Below are positions 14,660 through 22,809 of a stretch of DNA of 34,162 bases, one piece after another. Position 1 is the first letter of the stretch; each line of letters starts with the position of its first letter. This DNA comes from Xenophilus azovorans DSM 13620. Its GTDB lineage: Bacteria; Pseudomonadota; Gammaproteobacteria; Burkholderiales; Burkholderiaceae_C. Under the pieces are notes generated by a model. That model made no database searches, had not been told where the DNA came from, and saw only the letters and a list, made by a program, of their open reading frames with translations. The position numbers were made by a program, and so were the translations under genes. The stretch is taken from positions 1 to 34,162 of the forward strand of contig NZ_JQKD01000049.1 of the NCBI RefSeq assembly GCF_000745855.1, read 5' to 3'.

Positions 14660-15499
14660 ATGGAGCAACTCGGCATCCAGCTCACGAACGGCCTGCTGGT
14701 GGGGACGACGATCGCCCTCACGGCGCTGGGCCTGAGCCTGGTCTTCGGCATCCTGCACATCGTCAACCTGAGCCACGGCGAGTTCTACATGCTCGGCGCC
14801 TACCTGGCCTGGGTGTTCCAGGGCTGGCTCGGCAACTTCTGGCTGGCGGTGGTGCTGTCGGCAATCGCCACCGGCCTGATCGGCGGCGGCATCCTGATGA
14901 TGTTCTTCCGCCGCATGCTCGGCTCCGGCCCGCTGCGCTGGGCGCTGCTGACGCTGGGCATCGGCTACGTGCTGCGCGAACTGGCGCAGCACGTCTTCGG
15001 CGAAGACTTCAAGCTGGTCGACCTGCCGCTCGAAGGAACGCTGCCTTTCCTGGGCGGCAAGTACCGCGTGCTGGTGATGGCGCTGGGCCTGGCGATGATC
15101 GCGCTGCTGAGCGTGTTCCTGGCGCGCTCGCGCCAGGGCATCCTGATCCGCGCGATCGCCAGCAACGAGGAGGCGGCTTCGGTCGTCGGCGTCTCCACCT
15201 GGAAGGTCTACTTCCTCGTGAGCGTGATCAGCGCGGGGCTCGCCGGCCTGGCCGGCGCCTTCATGCTGCCGGTGACGAGCGCCTATCCGCACATGGGGCT
15301 GGAGATCCTCATCATGGCCTTCGTCGTGGTGGTGGTCGGCGGCATGGGCAACGTGCGCGGCACCTTGCTGGCAGGCTTGCTGGCCGGCGTGATGCAGTCG
15401 GTGCTGTCGCTCGGCATGAAGCCGACGTTCGCCTCGCTGCTCACGCTGCTGCTGCTGATGTCCATCGTGATCTGGCGGCGCGCCGGGGTGCGGGCATGA
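14660..15499 (+). CDS. livH: Branched-chain-type ABC transporter permease, LivH type
   Basis: Inner-membrane permease of 279 residues with about eight hydrophobic segments. Family signatures are ALTALGLSLVFGILHIVNLSHGEFYMLGAYLAW at the N-terminus, RAIASNEEAASVVGVSTWKVYFLVSVISAGLAGLAGA in the cytoplasmic coupling region, and FVVVVVGGMGNVRGTLLAGLLAGV. It starts two bases after livF and overlaps livM by four (ATGA). It forms the membrane channel together with LivM. Confidence 0.92.
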   Translation: MEQLGIQLTNGLLVGTTIALTALGLSLVFGILHIVNLSHGEFYMLGAYLAWVFQGWLGNFWLAVVLSAIATGLIGGGILMMFFRRMLGSGPLRWALLTLGIGYVLRELAQHVFGEDFKLVDLPLEGTLPFLGGKYRVLVMALGLAMIALLSVFLARSRQGILIRAIASNEEAASVVGVSTWKVYFLVSVISAGLAGLAGAFMLPVTSAYPHMGLEILIMAFVVVVVGGMGNVRGTLLAGLLAGVMQSVLSLGMKPTFASLLTLLLLMSIVIWRRAGVRA

Positions 15500-16452
15500 A
15501 CGCCCCGGTGCTTTCCGGCCGCGTGCTGGCGCTGCTCGCGCTGGTGCTGCTCGCCGTGCCGCTGTTCCTGTCGCGCTTCGGCGTCTACATCGCCACCGAG
15601 CTGCTGATCTGGGGCCTGTTCGCGGTGTCGCTGGACCTGCTGCTGGGCTACACGGGCTTGCCGAGTTTCGGCCACGCCGTCTTCTTCGGCGTGCCGGCGT
15701 ACGCCTTCAGCATCGTGCTGCTGCGGCAGGACAGCTTCGCGCTCGCGATCGCGGCGGCCCTGCTGGCCGTGGTGCTGCTGGCGGTGCTGGTGGGCTACTT
15801 CGCCCTGCGCACCGGCGGCACGGGCTACATCATCGTGACGCTGCTGGCCTCGTTCGCATTCTTCACCTTCGTGCTGGCCGCGACCGGCCTGACCGGCGGC
15901 GAGGACGGCCTGCTGCTGCCGCGCAACCGCTCGTTCGCGGCGCTGCCGCCGAAGCTGGGCTACGCCATCGTCGCCGCCGTGGCGGTGGCCTGTTACCTCG
16001 GGGCGCGGGCCCTGGTGCGCTCCAACTTCGGCCTGCTGCTGCTGGCGATCAAGTCGAACGAGCGGCGCGTCGAAGCCCTGGGCTACGACGTGAATGCGGT
16101 GAAGCTGCTGGTGACGCTGGCGTCCGCCCTGATCGCCGGGATCGCCGGAGTGCTGTACGCGCTGCTGGTGCGCACGCTGTCGGCCGACCTCGTGGGCCCC
16201 GCGCTGTCCACCGAGGTGGTGATCTGGGTGCTGCTCGGTGGCCTGCAGACGCTGTTCGGGCCCGTGCTGGGCGCGGCGCTGTTCATGTCGCTGAAGCAGA
16301 TCCTGAGCACCTCGACCTGGTACCCGCTGCTGCTCGGCCTGAGCTTCGTCGCCATGGTGCTGTGGGCGCCGCGTGGCGTCGTGTCCCTGTTCCGCTTCCG
16401 GCGCCGCGCGCCGGCCGTCCAACCCTCTTCCCCTTCCGGGTCCTTGCAATGA
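15496..16452 (+). CDS. livM: Branched-chain-type ABC transporter permease, LivM type
   Basis: Second membrane subunit of 318 residues, with hydrophobic segments throughout. Markers are LDLLLGYTGLPSFGHAVFFGVPAYA, TGLTGGEDGLLLP, the coupling segment LLAIKSNERRVEALGYDVNAVKLLVTLASALIAGIAGVLYAL, and VIWVLLGGLQTLFGPVLGAALF. Its stop overlaps the ATG of the following Rieske oxygenase by four bases (ATGA). Translational coupling of a permease to an oxygenase is unusual and argues that transporter and enzyme serve the same substrate. Confidence 0.92.
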   Translation: MNAPVLSGRVLALLALVLLAVPLFLSRFGVYIATELLIWGLFAVSLDLLLGYTGLPSFGHAVFFGVPAYAFSIVLLRQDSFALAIAAALLAVVLLAVLVGYFALRTGGTGYIIVTLLASFAFFTFVLAATGLTGGEDGLLLPRNRSFAALPPKLGYAIVAAVAVACYLGARALVRSNFGLLLLAIKSNERRVEALGYDVNAVKLLVTLASALIAGIAGVLYALLVRTLSADLVGPALSTEVVIWVLLGGLQTLFGPVLGAALFMSLKQILSTSTWYPLLLGLSFVAMVLWAPRGVVSLFRFRRRAPAVQPSSPSGSLQ

Positions 16453-17690
16453 AAGTCGAAGAAAACGAAGAACTCACCCGCGTCGGCGCGGACACCCCCG
16501 GCGGCCGCATGCTGCGCCGCTACTGGCACCCCGTCGGCGTCAGCGCCGACCTGCGCGACACGCCCAAGCTGGTGAAGGTGCTCGGCGAAGAGCTGGTGCT
16601 GTTCCGCAAGCCCGATGGCGAGTGCGGTCTGATCGACTCGCGCTGCCCCCATCGGGGCGCGTCGCTGGCGGCCGGCTATGTCGACCAGCAGGGCCTGCGC
16701 TGCCCGTACCACGGCTGGCTGTTCTCTCCTTCCGGGCAATGCCTGGACCAGCCCTGCGAGCCGGCCGAAAGCCGCTTCAAGGACCGCATCCGCCAGGTGA
16801 GCTACCCGGTGGAGGAACTGGGCGGCCTGATCTTCGCGTACATGGGGCCGGCGCCGGCGCCCATGCTGCCGCGGCTGGACGTGCTGGTCGCCAGCAACGG
16901 CACGCGCCGCCCCGCCTTCGCGCGCTACGTGCCTTCCAACTGGCTCCAGATGGTGGACAACCACCAGGACCCGACGCACACCACGGTGCTGCACCGGGAA
17001 GTGCAGCCCTGGCTGCAGCCGCCGGAGTGCCACTACTTCGACACGGAGCTGGGCTCGATCGCGGTGGCCGTGCGCGACGGCCCCGAGCAGGGCACGCGCT
17101 ACGTCCGCGAAGTGCACTTCTTCGCGCCCAACGGCATGAAGGTGCCGATCCCGGACACGACCGAGAAGACGATCCAGGGACCGTCGACGATCCGCTGCGT
17201 CTGGGTGGTGCCGATGGACGACTACAACTCGGTGGAATGGGAAGTCCTGTTCGCGCCCTTCGACGCGGACGGCCGGCCGACGCCGTTCAACTACGACGCC
17301 GATCCCACCCTCTACGAGATGCCGGTGCCGCAGCCGTTCCAGGAATACATCCGGCCGGGAACGCCGGCCTATCCGGATTATTTCTCGGGGGGCGCCAAGG
17401 GGGCCACGGTGATCCTGCGCCAGGACACGCTCACCCAGGCGAGCCAGGGCAGGCTGCAGCCGCGCGAGCTCGAGCATCTCGCCTCGTCCGACCGCGGCGT
17501 GATGAAGTCGCGGCGCATCATCAAGGAGTGCATCGATGCCGTGGCGCGGGGCGAGGACCCGCGCGGCGTGGTGCGCGGTGCGCCGGCCGATCACGTGGTC
17601 GAAGTGGAGATCGCCGAGGAGATCGTGTCCGAGCAGGAGTTCCAGGCGCTGCTGGCCCACGGCAGCCTGTACAAGGCGCGCCGGGCATGA
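16449..17690 (+). CDS. Rieske [2Fe-2S] aromatic-ring-hydroxylating-type oxygenase (terminal component 1)
   Basis: Oxygenase of 413 residues from the ATG that overlaps livM. The Rieske cluster ligands are C66-x-H68 and C85-x2-H88 (CPHRGAS and CPYHGW). The mononuclear iron site shows D174-P-T-H177-x4-H182 and a later Asp in RQDTLTQASQG. Length and layout resemble the phthalate 4,5-dioxygenase/vanillate demethylase type, which has a single oxygenase subunit and works with a PDR-type reductase such as the one encoded next. Expected chemistry is hydroxylation or O/N-demethylation of an aromatic or quaternary-type substrate. The substrate is not known. The two oxygenases of this region share the motif order but differ clearly in sequence. 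Confidence 0.92.
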   Translation: MKVEENEELTRVGADTPGGRMLRRYWHPVGVSADLRDTPKLVKVLGEELVLFRKPDGECGLIDSRCPHRGASLAAGYVDQQGLRCPYHGWLFSPSGQCLDQPCEPAESRFKDRIRQVSYPVEELGGLIFAYMGPAPAPMLPRLDVLVASNGTRRPAFARYVPSNWLQMVDNHQDPTHTTVLHREVQPWLQPPECHYFDTELGSIAVAVRDGPEQGTRYVREVHFFAPNGMKVPIPDTTEKTIQGPSTIRCVWVVPMDDYNSVEWEVLFAPFDADGRPTPFNYDADPTLYEMPVPQPFQEYIRPGTPAYPDYFSGGAKGATVILRQDTLTQASQGRLQPRELEHLASSDRGVMKSRRIIKECIDAVARGEDPRGVVRGAPADHVVEVEIAEEIVSEQEFQALLAHGSLYKARRA

Positions 17691-18643
17691 GCGTCGCGCG
17701 CACGGCCGACGGCGAGACCCGGCGCGTCCTGGTCCGTGGCATGCGCCTGGAGGCGTGCGATGTCCTCTCGGTCGAACTGGCCGACCCCACGGGCGCGCCG
17801 TTGCCGGCCTGGGAGCCGGGAGCGCACATCGACGTGATCATCGACGGCGTCGGCACCGCGCAGTATTCGCTGTGCGGTCCGCTGGGCGCGCCGACGTGGC
17901 GCCTCGGGATCCTGCACCAGCCGGAGGGGCGGGGCGTGTCCCGCTACATCCACGGCGCGCTGCGGCCGGGGGCGTCGCTCGACGTTCGCGGGCCGAGGAA
18001 CCATTTCCGCCTGGACCCGGCCGGCGAGTACCTGTTCATCGCCGGCGGCATCGGCATCACGCCGCTGCTCCCGATGATCGCGCAGGCCCGGGCGCAGGGC
18101 GCGCGCTGGCGGCTGTTCTACGGTGGTCGCAGCCGCGGCTCGATGGCGTTCGTCCAGGAGCTGGGTGATGCAGGCGAGGGCGTCCACCTGTTCCCGGTCG
18201 ACGAGCGAGGCTTCCTGCCGGTCGCCGATTGCCTGCAGTCGGCGCCGGCGGCCGCGGTCTACTGCTGCGGTCCCCAAGGGCTGCTGGAGGCGGTCGAGGA
18301 GGGCTGCGCCAGGGCGGGGCGACCGGCGCCGCGGATCGAACGCTTCAGCGCGCCCGTCGCGGCACAGGCCGCCGCGCAGCCGTTCTCGGTGGTGCTGGCG
18401 CGCAGCGGCAGGACCCTCGATGTGCCAGCGGATCGAAGCATCGCCGACGTGCTCGACGAGGCCGGCGTGTTCGTTCCCACGTCGTGCCGGGAAGGCATCT
18501 GCGGTTCGTGCGAGACGCGCGTCCTGGACGGGGCGGTCGACCACCGCGACGGGCTCCTGTCCGAGGAGGAGCGCCGCAGCGGCCAGACGATGATGGTGTG
18601 CGTCTCGCGCGCCTGCGGCACGCGCCTCACGCTCGACCTCTGA
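17687..18643 (+). CDS. PDR/VanB-type oxygenase reductase 1
   Basis: Electron-transfer partner of the preceding oxygenase, 318 residues. The FMN-binding barrel comes first (WEPGAHIDVII, then YSLCG), followed by the NAD-binding domain with LFIAGGIGITPLLPMI and VYCCGPQGLL. The C-terminal plant-type [2Fe-2S] domain has ligands in SCREGICGSCETRV and a last Cys in MMVCVSRA. This FMN-NAD-ferredoxin order defines phthalate dioxygenase reductases. Its ATG overlaps the oxygenase stop by four bases (ATGA). It takes electrons from NAD(P)H and passes them to the Rieske centre. It ends 13 bases before the end of the convergent dehydrogenase gene. Confidence 0.93.
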   Translation: MSVARTADGETRRVLVRGMRLEACDVLSVELADPTGAPLPAWEPGAHIDVIIDGVGTAQYSLCGPLGAPTWRLGILHQPEGRGVSRYIHGALRPGASLDVRGPRNHFRLDPAGEYLFIAGGIGITPLLPMIAQARAQGARWRLFYGGRSRGSMAFVQELGDAGEGVHLFPVDERGFLPVADCLQSAPAAAVYCCGPQGLLEAVEEGCARAGRPAPRIERFSAPVAAQAAAQPFSVVLARSGRTLDVPADRSIADVLDEAGVFVPTSCREGICGSCETRVLDGAVDHRDGLLSEEERRSGQTMMVCVSRACGTRLTLDL

Positions 18644-18656
18644 GGCGCGCTGCGCG

Positions 18657-19544
18657 TCACTTCCCCGGCAGCGTGATGCCGGGGAAGATCTTGATCACCG
18701 CGCTGTCGTCCTCCCGCCCGTGGCCGGCGGTGGACGCCTGCATGAACATCTGGTGCGCGGTCGACGCGAGTGGCAGCGGAAACTTGGTGGCGCGCGCCGT
18801 GTCGAGCACCAGCCCCAGGTCCTTGACGAAGATGTCCACGGCCGACAGCGGGGTGTAGTCGCCGGCCAGCACGTGGGCCATGCGGTTCTCGAACATCCAG
18901 CTGTTGCCGGCGCTGTGCGTGATCACCTCGTACAGCGCCTCGGGCGCGACGCCCTCGCGCAGGCCCAGGGCCATGGCTTCGGCGGCGGCGGCGATGTGCA
19001 CGCCGGCGAGCAGCTGGTTGATGATCTTCACCTTGCTGCCGGCGCCGGCGCGGTCGGCCAGGCGATAGACCTTGCCGGCCATGGCGTCGAGCACGGCGTC
19101 GGCGGCGGCGTAGGCCTCGGGCTTGGCAGCGCTCATCACCGTCATCTGGCCACTGGCCGCCTTGGCGGCGCCGCCGGAGATGGGCGCATCGACGTAGTGG
19201 ATGCCCAGCGCGTTCAGGCGCGCTTCCAGGGCGATCGACCAGTTCGGGTCGACGGTGGAACACATGACGAACACGCTGCCGGGGCCCATCGCGGCGGCGG
19301 CGCCGTCCTGGCCGAAGAGGACTTCTTCCGTCTGCTGCGCGTTGACGACCACGCTGACGACGACCTGGCAGGCGCGAGCCACTTCGGCCGGCGTCGCGTG
19401 GGCCACGCCGCCGTCCTTGGCGAAGGTTGACGCGACGCCGGGGCGGACGTCGCACACGTGCACTTCGTAGCCGCGCGTGCGCAGCGTCTTCGCCATGCCG
19501 GCGCCCATGGCGCCGAGACCGATCAGGCCCGCCTTCTTTTCCAT
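18657..19544 (-). CDS. ltnD: HIBADH-family dehydrogenase, L-threonate-dehydrogenase-like
   Basis: NAD-dependent beta-hydroxyacid dehydrogenase of 295 residues. The Rossmann motif is GLIGLGAMGAGMAKTL at the N-terminus, substrate binding is at DAPISGGAAKAASGQMT, and the catalytic Lys lies in GSKVKIINQLLAG. The following HIAAAAEAMALG, THSAGNSWMFENRM and FVKDLGLVLDTA, and the end GREDDSAVIKIF, closely match what I recall of LtnD proteins, which oxidise L-threonate at C2. GGAGGAG precedes the ATG at 19544. It lies opposite to its neighbours between the two oxygenase modules and diverges from the SDR gene. Other 3-hydroxy acids are possible substrates because OtnC/OtnI partners are absent. Confidence 0.8.
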   Translation of the reverse strand: MEKKAGLIGLGAMGAGMAKTLRTRGYEVHVCDVRPGVASTFAKDGGVAHATPAEVARACQVVVSVVVNAQQTEEVLFGQDGAAAAMGPGSVFVMCSTVDPNWSIALEARLNALGIHYVDAPISGGAAKAASGQMTVMSAAKPEAYAAADAVLDAMAGKVYRLADRAGAGSKVKIINQLLAGVHIAAAAEAMALGLREGVAPEALYEVITHSAGNSWMFENRMAHVLAGDYTPLSAVDIFVKDLGLVLDTARATKFPLPLASTAHQMFMQASTAGHGREDDSAVIKIFPGITLPGK

Positions 19545-19589
19545 GTGTTCTCCTCCCCAGGGGCTGCCGCAAAGTGATGCCCTGGAGCT

Positions 19590-19638
19590 ATCGCTATGCC
19601 AAAGCTGCGGCTGTTTCGCCCGGGTTGCGATCGCTATG
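19590..19638. repeat. Direct repeat in divergent promoter region
   Basis: ATCGCTATG occurs at 19590-19598 and again at 19630-19638. The sequences after the two copies are also alike (CCAAAG against GTAAGG). The 40-base spacing is close to four helical turns. The pair lies between the divergent ltnD-like and SDR genes and may bind a shared regulator or include promoter elements. Confidence 0.4.
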
Positions 19639-19648
19639 GTAAGGGCCC

Positions 19649-20473
19649 ATGCCATCCCTTCTTTCCGACCAAGTCATCGTCGTCACCGGCGCCGCGCGGG
19701 GCATCGGCCAGGCCATTGCCCAGGCCGTCCTCGCACAGGGCGGCCAGCTCGTCGCGCTGGATCTGCGCTGGGACGAAGCCGACCCGTACTACCGCGAGCT
19801 GAACGCCCACCCGCGCGCGCTGCCGCTGTCCTGCGACATCCTCTCCGAGTCGCAGGTGGCCGCGGCGCTGGACGCCACGCTGCAACGCTTCGGCGCGCCC
19901 ACCGTCCTCGTCAACAACGCCGCCATGCGGCAACGCGACTTCTTCCCGGCCGATGGCGCCTGCGCCGTCCTGGACGTGACGGACGCGCAGTGGGAGCGGA
20001 TGTTCAGCGTCAACGTGGTCGGGCAGATGCGGATCACGCGCGCCTTCGTCCGCCCCATGATCGAGCGCCAGCGCGGCCACGTCATCAACATCTCGGCCAA
20101 GGGCGGGGTCGGCTACGCCCACGACGGCGAGCGCTGGTCCATGGGGCCGCACCTGCGCCTGAACCAACCGTACGACGCCTCGAAGGCGGCCTTCAGCAAC
20201 CTGAGCTTCTACCTGGCCGAGGAACTGCGCGAGCACGGCGTGGCCGTGAACGTGGTGTTTCCCGGCGCGATCCGCACCACCGGCGTCGACCAGATGGAGG
20301 AGGGCCGCCGCAAGCTGGGCCTGCACATGAAGCTGGGCGAGCCGGGCGAGGTGGTGCCCGTGGTGCTGCACCTGGCCAGCCAGCCAGGCACGGCCATCAC
20401 CGGCTGCGCCTATAGCTCCGTGGCGTGGAACCAGAAGCATGCCCCCGCGCCGGCCCAGGCGCAGGCGGCCTGA
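19649..20473 (+). CDS. Short-chain dehydrogenase/reductase
   Basis: Classical SDR of 274 residues. The nucleotide-binding motif is TGAARGIGQAIAQAV, the structural motif VLVNNAA, the catalytic serine lies in INISAKGG and the Tyr/Lys pair in PYDASKAAF. The sequence between Ser and Tyr is longer than usual, with an insert near YAHDGERWSMGPHLRLNQ that may shape the substrate pocket. It likely oxidises a diol or alcohol produced by one of the oxygenases, but this is inference. It heads the second module, with seven bases to reductase 2. Confidence 0.88.
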   Translation: MPSLLSDQVIVVTGAARGIGQAIAQAVLAQGGQLVALDLRWDEADPYYRELNAHPRALPLSCDILSESQVAAALDATLQRFGAPTVLVNNAAMRQRDFFPADGACAVLDVTDAQWERMFSVNVVGQMRITRAFVRPMIERQRGHVINISAKGGVGYAHDGERWSMGPHLRLNQPYDASKAAFSNLSFYLAEELREHGVAVNVVFPGAIRTTGVDQMEEGRRKLGLHMKLGEPGEVVPVVLHLASQPGTAITGCAYSSVAWNQKHAPAPAQAQAA

Positions 20474-20480
20474 GGCGGCC

Positions 20481-21428
20481 ATGGACGATTGGCTCAGCGT
20501 GCGCGTCGACGCCGTCTCGCCGCTCGCGCAAGGCATCGCGCAGTTCGACCTGCGGCCGGTGCAGGGCGGCGAGCTGCCCTCGTATGCGCCGGGCGCGCAC
20601 ATCGACATCGAGCTGCCCGGCAAGATCTGCCGCAGCTACTCGCTGCTCGGCGGAAGGGGCGCCACGGAGCGCTACCAGATCGCCGTGCTGCGCGAGCCGG
20701 CCAGCCGCGGCGGCTCCGCCTGGCTGCACGACGAGGCCCGGCCGGGGACCCTGCTGCGCGTCGCCAGGCCGCGCAACCACTTCGCGCTGGACGAGGGCGA
20801 GCACGGCAACGTGCTGATCGCGGGCGGCATCGGCGTGACGCCCTTGTGGGCCATGGCCCAGCGCCTCGACGAGCTGGGCCGCGACTGGCAGATGCACTAC
20901 CGCGCGCGCCGGCGCTCCGGCGCGGCGCTGCTGCAAGGCATGGCGCGGCACGTGGAGGCCGGGCGGATCGCCCTGAGCTTCGCCGACGAAGACAGCCCGC
21001 GCCCGGACCTCCACGCCATCGTGCGCAGCGCGTCGCCCGGCACCCATTTCTACTGCTGCGGCCCCACCGCGATGATCGATGCCTTCCAGCAGGCCTGCGC
21101 CGGCGTGCCGGCGCAGCGGGTGCACCTGGAACGCTTCTCCGCCGACACCGAGCCGGCGCCCGGCGGCTTCGCCGTGCGGCTCGCGCGCAGCGGCAGGAGC
21201 CTGGTCGTGCCGCCCGGCAGCAGCATCCTCGACGTGCTGCGCCAGGCCGGCATCGACGTGCCCGCCGCCTGCGAGCAGGGCATCTGCGGAGCCTGCGAGA
21301 CGACCGTCCTGCAAGGCATACCCGACCACCGCGATCTGGTGCTTTCGCCCGCGGAACGCGCCGCCAACCGGAGCCTCATGATCTGCTGCTCCGGCGCGGC
21401 TTCCCCCGAATTGTTGTTGGACCTGTGA
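20481..21428 (+). CDS. PDR/VanB-type oxygenase reductase 2
   Basis: Second reductase of the FMN-NAD-[2Fe-2S] type, 315 residues. The FMN barrel shows YAPGAHIDIELPG and RSYSLLGG. The NAD domain shows VLIAGGIGVTPLWAMA and FYCCGPTAMI. The C-terminal ferredoxin has ACEQGICGACETTV and a last Cys pair in LMICCSGAA. The ATG at 20481 gives the normal length. An earlier in-frame start at 20439 would add a proline/arginine leader and overlap the SDR gene. It is encoded directly before its oxygenase partner (7-base gap), the reverse of the first pair. It resembles reductase 1 throughout, so the two probably arose from a common ancestor. Confidence 0.93.
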   Translation: MDDWLSVRVDAVSPLAQGIAQFDLRPVQGGELPSYAPGAHIDIELPGKICRSYSLLGGRGATERYQIAVLREPASRGGSAWLHDEARPGTLLRVARPRNHFALDEGEHGNVLIAGGIGVTPLWAMAQRLDELGRDWQMHYRARRRSGAALLQGMARHVEAGRIALSFADEDSPRPDLHAIVRSASPGTHFYCCGPTAMIDAFQQACAGVPAQRVHLERFSADTEPAPGGFAVRLARSGRSLVVPPGSSILDVLRQAGIDVPAACEQGICGACETTVLQGIPDHRDLVLSPAERAANRSLMICCSGAASPELLLDL

Positions 21429-21435
21429 GTAAGCC

Positions 21436-22770
21436 ATGAAGATGAACGAAGAGAAGCCCGTCGCCGTCCTGTCCCGCGCGGAGAAGGACAACATCGACCT
21501 CACCCGCGTCGGCCCCGGCACCGTGATGGGCCAGCTGATGCGCTGCTACTGGATCCCCGCCGCGCTCTCCAGCGAGCTGCAGGCCGGCGGCGACCCGATG
21601 CGCCTGGTGCTGCTGGGCGAGCGCCTGGTCGCCTTCCGCTCGCCGGACGGGTCGGTCGGCATCATGGACCATCGCTGCCCCCACCGGAACGCGTCGCTCT
21701 TCTACGGCCGCAACGAAGAGGGCGGGCTGCGCTGCATCTACCACGGCTGGCAGTTCGATGCCACCGGCGCCTGCGTCGACATGCCCAACGTCCCGAAGCA
21801 GCACGCCTGCCCGGAAAAGGTGAAGTCGCAGGGCTACGCGACGCACGAGGAGAAGGGCCTGATCTGGGTCTACATGGGCGACCCGGCGAAGAAGCCGCCG
21901 CTGCCGCACATGGAGATCGCCGACGCGAACCCGGAAGACCTGGAAATCGAGTTCCTGCTGCGCGAGTGCAACTACCTGCAGGCGCTCGAAGGCGACATCG
22001 ACACCTCGCACCTGGGCTTCCTGCACGTGGGCCACGTGGAGCCGGAGCAGCTGAACGAGTCCGACCTCATGCGCTACGTGGTGGGCAACCGGGCGCCGGA
22101 ACTGGAGGTGTCGGATGCCCCCTGGGGAACGACCTACTGCGCGGCCAAGGAAGCCGGCGACGGCAAGTCCTACCTGCGCTTCGCCAACTTCCTGTTCCCG
22201 TTCTGGACGCAGGCGCCGCAAGGCGAGTTCGAGACCAACATCTTCTCGCGCGCCTGGGTGCCGCTGGACGACACGCACACCATGTCGGTCACCATCCGCT
22301 GGAAGAAGCGGCCGCCGGTGTTCAAGAAGATGAAGGACGGCAACGACCTACCCGGCATCGCACCGATCCAGTACGCGCCGCGCACCACCGACTGGTTCGG
22401 CCGCTGGGCGCCGGTGCAGAACCCGCGCAACGACTACCTGATCGACCGCGACGCGCAGCGCGACGGCCGGATCTACTCCGGCATCCTGTGCGTGCCCATG
22501 CAGGACCAGGCCGTGACCGAGTCCATGGGCGAGATCACCGACCGCAGCCGCGAGCACCTGGTGCCGAGCGACGTGATGATCGCGCGCACGCGCCGCCGCC
22601 TGCTGCAGGCCGCCCGCGCCTACGCGTCGACCGGCGAGCTGCCGCCGGGCGTGCAGGACCCGTCCATCTACCGCAATGCACGCGGCGGCGAAACGCTCGT
22701 CGACAAGGGCAAGAGCTGGCCGGAGCACTACGAGGCGCAGCTGCGCGAAGCCACGCGCATCCCGGCGTAG
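21436..22770 (+). CDS. Rieske oxygenase, phthalate-4,5-dioxygenase-like (terminal component 2)
   Basis: Oxygenase of 444 residues. Rieske ligands are C81-x-H83 and C100-x2-H103 (CPHRNAS and CIYHGW). The mononuclear iron site is D189-T-S-H192-x4-H197, with a later Asp in PMQDQAVTESMG. RNEEGGLRCIYHGWQFD, GDIDTSHLGFLH and VPSDVMIARTRRRLL are characteristic of the phthalate dioxygenase oxygenase group, so this is the closer of the two to that group. The ATG at 21436 and one at 21442 are both possible. The likely role is hydroxylation of an aromatic carboxylate using electrons from reductase 2. No ring-cleaving enzyme is encoded nearby. Confidence 0.92.
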   Translation: MKMNEEKPVAVLSRAEKDNIDLTRVGPGTVMGQLMRCYWIPAALSSELQAGGDPMRLVLLGERLVAFRSPDGSVGIMDHRCPHRNASLFYGRNEEGGLRCIYHGWQFDATGACVDMPNVPKQHACPEKVKSQGYATHEEKGLIWVYMGDPAKKPPLPHMEIADANPEDLEIEFLLRECNYLQALEGDIDTSHLGFLHVGHVEPEQLNESDLMRYVVGNRAPELEVSDAPWGTTYCAAKEAGDGKSYLRFANFLFPFWTQAPQGEFETNIFSRAWVPLDDTHTMSVTIRWKKRPPVFKKMKDGNDLPGIAPIQYAPRTTDWFGRWAPVQNPRNDYLIDRDAQRDGRIYSGILCVPMQDQAVTESMGEITDRSREHLVPSDVMIARTRRRLLQAARAYASTGELPPGVQDPSIYRNARGGETLVDKGKSWPEHYEAQLREATRIPA

Positions 22771-22809
22771 CGGGATGGAATGCATTCAAGCCACTACAGG
22801 AGACAAGAC

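Noticed and set aside
16373-18643. Long frame suggesting a 756-residue fused reductase
   Set aside because: Only the part from 17687 has reductase motifs. The rest is an Arg/Gly/Ala-rich shadow of the Rieske gene in another frame, and the overlapping ATGA start is typical of coupled genes.
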